Source: Shimazuella kribbensis DSM 45090
GTDB lineage: Bacteria > Bacillota > Bacilli > Thermoactinomycetales > Thermoactinomycetaceae
Direction of reading: 5' to 3'
Assembly: GCF_000428065.1 (NCBI RefSeq)
Contig: NZ_ATZF01000011.1
Span: forward strand, 196-64,195
Length of the DNA stretch: 64,000 nucleotides
Part shown: positions 58,346 through 64,000 of the stretch, in pieces
Numbering within the stretch: the stretch's first letter is position 1
Layout: each line of letters opens with the position of its first letter
Made by a program: the position numbers and the translations under genes
Notes under the pieces: generated by a model
What the model was told of the DNA's origin: nothing
The model's input: the letters and a program-made list of their open reading frames with translations, nothing else
The model's database searches: none

Positions 58346-58451
58346 ATAAGAAAGTATTAGGTGCAAAGCGAGCCCTATCTGAGGTACATAAGTGCAATTA
58401 GGCCTCTGTCTGCGCCTTGAAAGGCTAGCCAACCGGCAAGTTTTCTTTCGA

Positions 58452-58514
58452 TTGACAAATTATTCATGTAGTTGTTAAGATAATCTCATATATTCCTGTT
58501 TTATTAATCGGAAT
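58452..58514 (+). promoter_or_regulatory. cysK promoter with possible CymR-type site
   Basis: TTGACA at 58452 pairs with TAAGAT at 58476 (18-bp spacer). An inverted repeat ATTCC (58492-58496) and GGAAT (58510-58514) just downstream resembles the GGAAT core of CymR operators, which repress sulfur genes when cysteine is plentiful. The assignment of the regulator is inference. Confidence 0.5.
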
Positions 58515-58527
58515 TAGGGGGATTAAA

Positions 58528-59460
58528 ATGAGAGTTGCGAACAACATCCTTGAATTAATCGGACAGACACCTTTGGTGAAGTTAAATCATATTGTTGGCA
58601 AAGCAGATGCTGATGTTTATTTAAAATTAGAGTTTTTTAACCCTGGTGGTAGTGTCAAAGATAGAATTGCTTTGAGTATGATTGAAGGTGCAGAAGAACG
58701 TGGTGAACTAAAACCAGGAGATACGATTATTGAACCAACAAGTGGAAACACAGGTATTGGGTTGGCAATGGTAGCTGCAGCAAAAGGTTATCGTGCTATT
58801 TTGGTTATGCCTGAAACAATGAGCATGGAGCGTCGAAATTTATTGCGTGCATATGGTGCAGAACTTGTACTAACTCCAGGTGCCGAGGGGATGAAAGGTG
58901 CAATCGCCAAAGCCGAAGAACTAAAAAAAGAGCATCCTGCGTATTTCATGCCGCAGCAATTTCAAAATACAGACAATGTAAAAATTCACCGTGAGACAAC
59001 TGCTAAAGAACTTGCCAGCCAAGTGGATGGGAAAATAGATGCATTCATTTCAGGTATAGGAACTGGCGGTACCATTACAGGTGTTGGAGAAATATTAAAA
59101 GAATCATTCCCTGATCTGCATGTGGTTGCAGTCGAACCAACTGATTCTCCTGTACTATCAGGTGGAAAACCCGGTCCTCACAAAATCCAAGGGATTGGTG
59201 CAGGTTTTGTACCTTCTATTCTTAATACCGAAATATATGATGAAATTATCAAAGTAGAAAACGAAGATGCATTTACATGGGCACGTAAGTTAGCTAGAGA
59301 AGAAGGGATACTAGTCGGTATTTCTTCAGGAGCAGCAGTGTTAGCAGCCCTTAAGGTAGCACGTCGACTTGGCGCTGGTAAAAAGGTAGTTGTAGTGATA
59401 CCAAGTAATGGAGAACGTTACTTGACCACACCTTTGTATCAGTTCGAAGAAAACAAATAG
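58528..59460 (+). CDS. cysK: Cysteine synthase (O-acetylserine sulfhydrylase)
   Basis: 310 aa with AGGGGG upstream. [14 protein letters not shown] holds the PLP Lys near residue 42, [13 protein letters not shown] near 70 binds the substrate, and [13 protein letters not shown] near 175 the phosphate. It makes cysteine from O-acetylserine and sulfide. In B. subtilis its complex with CymR senses cysteine, which fits the possible CymR-type site upstream. Confidence 0.95.
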   Translation: MRVANNILELIGQTPLVKLNHIVGKADADVYLKLEFFNPGGSVKDRIALSMIEGAEERGELKPGDTIIEPTSGNTGIGLAMVAAAKGYRAILVMPETMSMERRNLLRAYGAELVLTPGAEGMKGAIAKAEELKKEHPAYFMPQQFQNTDNVKIHRETTAKELASQVDGKIDAFISGIGTGGTITGVGEILKESFPDLHVVAVEPTDSPVLSGGKPGPHKIQGIGAGFVPSILNTEIYDEIIKVENEDAFTWARKLAREEGILVGISSGAAVLAALKVARRLGAGKKVVVVIPSNGERYLTTPLYQFEENK

Positions 59461-59484
59461 ATGAAAAATTATAGATTGCGAGTG

Positions 59485-59770
59485 AGAAAACCCACGGTTT
59501 AAATCGTGGGATGAAAGCAAGCGTTGGACGAGAAAGGGTTCAGCCCTCTCACAAGTCCAACACTTTTTTCAGAAAATATATTTACAAACATACATTCTGA
59601 TGATAAACTACCATCAATTACATTTCTTGGATAGTTTGAAATGCGAAAACCAAGCAGTAGGACTATTCTGTTGTAATGAACCGTGGGGCTCACGGGGTTA
59701 GCTTGGTAATGAAGTAGTCATGAGACTACCGTCCCAAGAATCCTACGGCTTTAGCCGTATGGAGTGTCAA
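59485..59770 (+). mobile_element. Orphan IS200/IS605-like end with omega-RNA-like hairpins, no transposase
   Basis: The segment starts near the hairpin CCCACGGTTTAAATCGTGGG (59491-59510). It ends with CCGTG/CACGG (59681-59695), GTAGTC/GACTAC (59714-59729) and TACGGCT/AGCCGTA (59744-59759) hairpins, then GTGTCAA. This order of three stems, with a GGCTTTAGCC-type terminal hairpin and a TCAA-like end, is typical of the 3' end of tnpB genes and the right end of IS605-family elements, where the guide omega-RNA is encoded. No tnpA or tnpB coding sequence remains. Confidence 0.65.
59523..59567 (+). terminator. Probable terminator of cysK
   Basis: GTTGGAC pairs with GTCCAAC, enclosing GAGAAAGGG/CCCTCTC, followed by ACTTTTTTC. 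It is the first stem with a T-run after the cysK stop codon, and may have been supplied by the mobile-element remnant. Confidence 0.7.
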
Positions 59771-59821
59771 AACTTTCTATTGACGAGAGGTAGATTTCTC
59801 ATATAGTTAGGATACGAAGGC

Positions 59822-60030
59822 GGTCGACTTCGACCCCTCAAACTCTTAGGAGCAGTGATGTTATTCCAACCCTAGCTCGACTTCGCAGTACTGCGAAAGT
59901 CGAGCCCTAACTTCGCGACTTCTAGCGCAATGCCTTGCCGGCGGCAAGTAGTCCGGCGATGATCGAAGGAGTTCGGATGTGGGTTCGTGCGCCCTGAAGA
60001 GATCTACCCCCCAGCAGGGGGCGCTAAAAA
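59822..60030. other. GC-richer palindrome-dense segment of unknown nature
   Basis: GCTCGACTTCGCAG and CTGCGAAAGTCGAGC (59875-59905) form a near-perfect 14-bp hairpin with a 2-nt loop. CTTGCCGGCGGCAAG (59934-59948) is a second stem, and CCCCC/GGGGG (60006-60021) a third. CGACTTC occurs four times. No ORF is convincing. The composition differs from both sides, so it is probably inserted DNA or a structured RNA. Confidence 0.5.
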
Positions 60031-60046
60031 CAATGTACTTATCCAT

Positions 60047-60090
60047 AAACGACAAAAATTCTTAGGAGAACCTAAGTTTTTTTGTCGTTT
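60047..60090. terminator. Strong hairpin/terminator before pabA
   Basis: AAACGACAAAAATTCTTAGG pairs with CCTAAGTTTTTTTGTCGTTT with two mismatches around AGAA. The arm contains the T-tract, so it could end transcription from either direction. Confidence 0.7.
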
Positions 60091-60214
60091 TCTGATGAAA
60101 GTGATTGTCTCATCCCACTTGAGGATCGTTTTTTCTTTGGATTTTGCTCGTTGTATGTTAAAATGGAGCATTATGGCGTAATTAGCAGAGAGAGCTTAGA
60201 GGAGTGGAGTAGAG

Positions 60215-60787
60215 ATGATTGTAATGATTGATAACTATGATTCTTTTACGTACAATCTGGTGCAGTATTTTGGAGAATTAGGGGAAGATCTACGTGTTAT
60301 TCGTAACGATGAAATGACCATAGAAGAGATTCGTAATTTATCCCCTAAAATGATCGTCATTTCCCCAGGACCAGGTACACCAGATGATGCAGGGATAACG
60401 CTCCGTGTAATTGAAAAATTGGCAGGAGACATTCCTATTTTTGGCGTTTGTTTGGGGCACCAATCTATCGGTCAAGCGTTTGGTGGTAAAATTATACGTG
60501 CTTCACAGTTAATGCATGGAAAAACATCCGATATCCATCATGATGGCAAAGGGATATTCCAAAATCTGCCCACACCATTTACTGCCACTCGATATCACTC
60601 ATTAATCATAGATCCAGCATCCATACCCGAAACACTGGAGATAAGTGCACAAACCGAATCAGGAGAGATTATGGCAGTGCGTCACCGTTTCTTACCTATT
60701 GAAGGTGTTCAGTTTCACCCAGAATCCCTTTTGAGTCAATATGGTAAACAAATTTTGACTAACTTTATTCGAACGTATGCATCTTAG
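60215..60787 (+). CDS. pabA: Glutamine amidotransferase PabA (shared pABA/anthranilate subunit)
   Basis: 190 aa from an ATG with TTAGAGGAG upstream. Class I amidotransferase motifs are [41 protein letters not shown] with the nucleophilic Cys near residue 79 and VQFHPESLL holding the His-Glu pair. It supplies ammonia to aminodeoxychorismate synthase and in Bacillales also to anthranilate synthase. The usual partners pabB and pabC, which flank it in B. subtilis, are not here. Confidence 0.93.
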   Translation: MIVMIDNYDSFTYNLVQYFGELGEDLRVIRNDEMTIEEIRNLSPKMIVISPGPGTPDDAGITLRVIEKLAGDIPIFGVCLGHQSIGQAFGGKIIRASQLMHGKTSDIHHDGKGIFQNLPTPFTATRYHSLIIDPASIPETLEISAQTESGEIMAVRHRFLPIEGVQFHPESLLSQYGKQILTNFIRTYAS

Positions 60788-60798
60788 GAGGTATTTTG

Positions 60799-61623
60799 TT
60801 GCTAGTAGCTGGTCCATACTCCCTGCCTTTGGGAAAGCGCACCCTAGTCATGGGGATATTAAATGTCACACCAGATTCGTTTTCCGATGGTGGGAAATTT
60901 AATTCCTTAGACCGGGCATTGAGGCATGCCGAAAAATTGAAAGCAGATGGTGCAGATATCCTCGATATAGGAGGAGAATCTACAAGACCCGGTGCGGATG
61001 ATGTCTCTACAGAAGAAGAGTTGGAGAGAGTGATCCCAATCATCGAGCAAATATCAAAGAGAATTGACCTTCCTTTGTCTATTGATACTTACAAAGCAAA
61101 GGTAGCCAAGGAATCGATTCAAGCAGGGGCGCATATCATCAACGATGTTTGGGGAGCAAAAAGAGATGATGATATGCCTAATGTAATGGGAGAGTTACAA
61201 GTTCCAGTAATTTTGATGCATAATCGAATGCCTTCTCCTTATCAACATCTCATAAAAGATGTCTTGCAAGATTTACAAATATCCATTGATCTTGTAAAAC
61301 GCGCTGGTGTAACGAAGGACAAAATTATTCTCGATCCTGGTATCGGATTTGCTAAGAATGTAGAAGAAAACATTCAAGTTATGCAACATTTGAATCGAAT
61401 TGTGAACCTTGGTTACCCTGTATTGCTAGCTACTTCACGCAAATCTTTTATTGGTCATACCTTGGATTTGCCACCAGAGGAAAGAGTGGAGGGAACCTTG
61501 GCCACTGTAGGTTGGGGTATAAATCAAGGCTGTCATATCGTGCGTGTTCATGATGTTAGGCAGACGGTTCGTTTTTGTAAGATGATGGACGTTTTAAAAG
61601 GAGCCGTAAGGGAAAATGGATAA
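60799..61623 (+). CDS. folP: Dihydropteroate synthase
   Basis: 274 aa from a TTG seven bases after AGGAGG; a TTG three bases earlier is too close. TIM-barrel signatures are MGILNVTPDSFSDGGKF near residue 19, GGESTRPGADDVS near 58, SIDTYKAKVAKE and LDPGIGFAKN near 178. It joins pABA to the pterin diphosphate in folate synthesis and is the sulfonamide target. It lies 11 bp after pabA and overlaps folB. Confidence 0.96.
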   Translation: MLVAGPYSLPLGKRTLVMGILNVTPDSFSDGGKFNSLDRALRHAEKLKADGADILDIGGESTRPGADDVSTEEELERVIPIIEQISKRIDLPLSIDTYKAKVAKESIQAGAHIINDVWGAKRDDDMPNVMGELQVPVILMHNRMPSPYQHLIKDVLQDLQISIDLVKRAGVTKDKIILDPGIGFAKNVEENIQVMQHLNRIVNLGYPVLLATSRKSFIGHTLDLPPEERVEGTLATVGWGINQGCHIVRVHDVRQTVRFCKMMDVLKGAVRENG

Positions 61624-61972
61624 AATTATTCTCAAGCAAATGAGCTTCTACGGATATCATGGTGCTTTCCCTGAGGAAAACAAACTTGGTCAACGCTTTC
61701 TAGTGGACTTGGAGCTTCGTTTGGATTTACAAGCAGCAGGAACAACAGACCAATTGAACAACTCCATTGATTATGGGGACGTTTTTCAAGTAGTACAACA
61801 AATGGTAGAACACCAACGATTTCGTTTGATAGAAGCTTTAGCAGAAAATATAGCAGATGAACTTCTTACCAAGTTTCCAGTGCCAGAAGTTTTGGTAAGA
61901 GTGACCAAGCCTGATCCACCTATCCCTGGTCATTATGAATCTGTTGGAGTAGAGTTGGTTCGCTCTAGATGA
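61616..61972 (+). CDS. folB: Dihydroneopterin aldolase
   Basis: 118 aa, starting at an ATG overlapping the folP stop by eight bases. MSFYGYHGAFPEENKLGQRF and VLVRVTKPDPPIPGHYESVGVE carry the conserved Glu and Lys that act in the retro-aldol cleavage of dihydroneopterin. Full length. It overlaps folK by four bases. Confidence 0.95.
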   Translation: MDKIILKQMSFYGYHGAFPEENKLGQRFLVDLELRLDLQAAGTTDQLNNSIDYGDVFQVVQQMVEHQRFRLIEALAENIADELLTKFPVPEVLVRVTKPDPPIPGHYESVGVELVRSR

Positions 61973-62469
61973 GTAAGCGAATTATTGCCTATCTGGGACT
62001 TGGAGCAAATTTAGGCGATCCTTTGAGTCAATTGCAACAGGCATTGGCACTTTTACATCATTCACAGGGGATATCAGTTAGACAAATATCTTCCTTGTAT
62101 GAAACATCACCTGTTGGCTATGTGGACCAACCTAATTTCTTTAACTTAGTAGCAGAAATAGACACTGTCTTACCACCTTCGCAATTGCTATGTGCAACAC
62201 AAAGGGTAGAGCAATGTTTGCATCGTGTGAGGAAAGAGCGTTTTGGACCTCGAACCATGGATGTTGATATTTTGTTGTATGATCAACGTATCGTTGAAAT
62301 GCCTGAGTTAACGATTCCGCATCCAAGGCTGTTGGAACGTGCTTTTGCATTGATCCCGTTATATGAATTAGCTGGAGAAATGACGATTCCATCTGGTCAA
62401 AAGATAAAAGAAGCAATCGATGCATTACCCCAAGATCAATGGATAAAAAAACAGCCATTTTCTTGGTAG
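61969..62469 (+). CDS. folK: 2-amino-4-hydroxy-6-hydroxymethyldihydropteridine pyrophosphokinase
   Basis: 166 aa from an ATG overlapping the folB stop (ATGA). AYLGLGANLGDPLSQLQQAL, SSLYETSPVGYVDQPNFFNLV and RFGPRTMDVDILLYD (the Asp pair binding Mg) are signature motifs. It diphosphorylates the pterin that folP uses. Last gene of the pabA-folP-folB-folK set; the small yazB gene of B. subtilis is absent before dusB. Confidence 0.95.
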   Translation: MSKRIIAYLGLGANLGDPLSQLQQALALLHHSQGISVRQISSLYETSPVGYVDQPNFFNLVAEIDTVLPPSQLLCATQRVEQCLHRVRKERFGPRTMDVDILLYDQRIVEMPELTIPHPRLLERAFALIPLYELAGEMTIPSGQKIKEAIDALPQDQWIKKQPFSW

Positions 62470-62527
62470 ATAAGTTACCTGTTTATAAGGAAGCGGATTT
62501 TTATTTTTTAAAGAGGGAGGGAAGGAC

Positions 62528-63511
62528 ATGTTAAAAATCGGTTCGATTACGATGAAAAATAAGGTTGTACTAGCTCCAATGGCAGGGGTTTGTAATCCGG
62601 CCTTTCGCTTGATTGCGAAAGAATTTGGAACAGGCCTTGTTTGTGCGGAGATGGTGAGTGACAAAGCTATTTTGCACGGGAATAAAAGAACCAGAGAGAT
62701 GTTGTTTGTTGATGAACGGGAGAAACCACTTAGTTTACAAATCGTTGGTGGTGATCGAGAAACATTGGTAGAAGCAGCCAAAGTAGTAGATCAAGAAACC
62801 AACGCAGATATCATTGATATTAATATGGGTTGTCCAGTACCTAAAGTCGTTAAATGTGATGCTGGAGCAAGATGGTTATTAGACCCTAGTAAGATTTATG
62901 AGATGGTCTCTGCTGTTGTGGAAGCTGTTGATAAACCAGTGACAGTGAAAATGCGTATTGGTTGGGACGATGAACATATCTTTGCGGTGGAGAATGCGCG
63001 AGCAGTCGAACGTGCAGGTGGATCTGCTGTTTCGGTTCATGGACGCACAAGAGTCCAGATGTACAAAGGAAAAGCCGATTGGGAAATGATTCGTCAAGTG
63101 AAAGAGGCAGTGAAAATTCCTGTAATCGGAAATGGAGATGTATTTACACCCGAAGATGCGAAGGCCATGCTCCATAAAACAGGTTGTGATGGAGTAATGA
63201 TAGGACGAGCTGCTTTAGGTAACCCTTGGATGTTGTATCGCACTATACACTATTTGCAAAATGGTATTCTAAAACCAGAGCCAAATGCAAAAGAAAAGAT
63301 GGAAATTGCGATCCTTCATATGGACAGGTTGATCGCCCTTCGTGGCGAAGAGGTTGCTGTCCGGGAAATGAGAAAACATGCTGCTTGGTATTTGAAAGGA
63401 TTACATGATAGTGCAAAATTGAAAGATATCATTAATAGAGCGACTACACGTGATGAAATGGCTGGTTACTTGTTAACATTTGCACAAGAAGTTGAGGAAA
63501 CCGTCGCATAA
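62528..63511 (+). CDS. dusB: tRNA-dihydrouridine synthase DusB
   Basis: 327 aa with GAGGGAGGGA upstream. The FMN-binding TIM barrel shows [16 protein letters not shown] at the N-terminus, [15 protein letters not shown] with the catalytic Cys near residue 100, VKMRIGWDD near 140 and [12 protein letters not shown] near 225. It reduces specific uridines in tRNA. Position before lysS is conserved. Confidence 0.95.
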   Translation: MLKIGSITMKNKVVLAPMAGVCNPAFRLIAKEFGTGLVCAEMVSDKAILHGNKRTREMLFVDEREKPLSLQIVGGDRETLVEAAKVVDQETNADIIDINMGCPVPKVVKCDAGARWLLDPSKIYEMVSAVVEAVDKPVTVKMRIGWDDEHIFAVENARAVERAGGSAVSVHGRTRVQMYKGKADWEMIRQVKEAVKIPVIGNGDVFTPEDAKAMLHKTGCDGVMIGRAALGNPWMLYRTIHYLQNGILKPEPNAKEKMEIAILHMDRLIALRGEEVAVREMRKHAAWYLKGLHDSAKLKDIINRATTRDEMAGYLLTFAQEVEETVA

Positions 63512-63538
63512 GGAACGGATCAAGGAGTGAGGAAGTTC

Positions 63539-64000
63539 ATGATAGATCAAGCAGAACAAAGTGAACAAATGCAGGTTAGAAGAGAAAAAGTAGATGTATT
63601 AAAAGAAAAAGGCGTAGATCCATTTGGCAAAAAGTATGTCCGCACACATGTGAGCAAAGATTTAGAAGCGCATTATGATGGATTGACGAAAGAAGAATTA
63701 GCAGAAAAAGAAATAAATGTTTCGATTGCTGGTCGTGTGATGACCAAGCGTGTACAAGGGAAAGCATCTTTTGCTCACATCCAAGATACGAGTGGTCAAA
63801 TTCAAATTTATGTACGTTTGGATCAAGTGGGGGAAGAACAGTACGATGTATTTTCTCAAAGCGATATGGGGGATTATTTAGGGATATCTGGGATCGTTTT
63901 TAAGACCAATCGTGGCGAATTAAGTGTTCGTGCGAAAGAATTAACTTTCTTGTCCAAAGCACTGCGCCCTCTCCCTGAAAAATATCATGGACTAAAAGAT
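63539..64000 (+). CDS. lysS: Lysyl-tRNA synthetase, 5' part (runs off window)
   Basis: 154 codons are visible from an ATG with GGAGTGAGG upstream. The visible part is the N-terminal anticodon-binding OB-fold of class II Lys[45 protein letters not shown] and [17 protein letters not shown], up to [14 protein letters not shown]. The catalytic domain lies beyond position 64000. The gene follows dusB directly, as in B. subtilis. Confidence 0.95.
   Translation, partial: MIDQAEQSEQMQVRREKVDVLKEKGVDPFGKKYVRTHVSKDLEAHYDGLTKEELAEKEINVSIAGRVMTKRVQGKASFAHIQDTSGQIQIYVRLDQVGEEQYDVFSQSDMGDYLGISGIVFKTNRGELSVRAKELTFLSKALRPLPEKYHGLKD

Noticed and set aside
58350-58527. An S-box (SAM) riboswitch upstream of cysK
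   Set aside because: GGCTAGCCAACCGGCAAG is superficially similar to an S-box segment, but the GAGGGA and kink-turn elements are missing and no terminator precedes cysK.
59861-60055. A 64-codon minus-strand frame in the GC-richer block
   Set aside because: It is translated from the hairpin arms themselves, has no credible start site and shows no protein-like pattern.

Overview
The window comes from the chromosome of a low-GC, endospore-forming Firmicute of the order Bacillales. From position 9573 to the right edge the gene order is almost that of the Bacillus subtilis region downstream of rrnA: gin (csfB), yaaO, tmk, ricT, yabA, yazA, rsmI, abrB, metG, tatD, rnmV, rsmA, veg, sspF, ispE, purR, ridA, spoVG, glmU, prs, pth, fin, mfd, spoVT, yabM, yabN, rqcP, yabP, yabQ, divIC, tRNA-Met genes, spoIIE, tilS, hpt, ftsH, coaX, hslO, cysK, pabA, folP, folB, folK, dusB, lysS. 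Sporulation genes (gin, sspF, spoVG, fin, spoVT, yabP, yabQ, spoIIE) and matching sigma-F, sigma-G, sigma-H and Spo0A-type control sites are present. The species is not identifiable from the sequence alone; a relative outside Bacillus sensu stricto, such as Thermoactinomycetaceae or Paenibacillaceae, is only a guess.

Region 1 (1-9570) is accessory DNA between an apparent 16S rRNA 3' end and gin. It holds a five-helix membrane protein gene (443-1003) and a decayed partial copy of it (2191-2344), a small secreted protein, a MATE transporter, an AraC-type regulator, a nicotinamide riboside salvage pair (pnuC-nadR) behind a palindromic putative operator, and two tandem short-chain dehydrogenases.

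Region 2 (9573-28407) carries the tmk-to-rsmA core. It is interrupted by a GC-richer single-gene insert (14620-15021), a nurA-herA DNA-end-processing pair, an epimerase, and an NmrA-like oxidoreductase followed by two colliding pseudogenes. metG is preceded by a T-box leader with an AUG specifier. The holB and darA genes that lie between tmk and ricT in B. subtilis are absent here.

Region 3 (28408-49554) runs from veg to the tRNA cluster. It is core gene order with further single-gene inserts (32084-32728, 41762-42142, 44237-44644, 44862-45271). The 44237 gene has a second copy of its 3' end inside a long inverted repeat, an arrangement that echoes the 443/2191 pair. Three consecutive tRNAs all carry anticodon CAT; two look like initiators and one is an elongator.

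Region 4 (49555-64000) contains spoIIE, whose promoter has the unusual 21-bp spacer and Spo0A boxes, then tilS-hpt-ftsH, coaX-hslO-cysK, the folate genes pabA-folP-folB-folK, dusB and the 5' part of lysS. Between cysK and pabA lie about 750 bp without a gene. This gap carries an orphan IS200/IS605-like right end with omega-RNA-like hairpins, then a GC-richer palindrome-dense segment of unknown nature. These two stretches and the GC-richer single-gene inserts are the least explained parts of the window.
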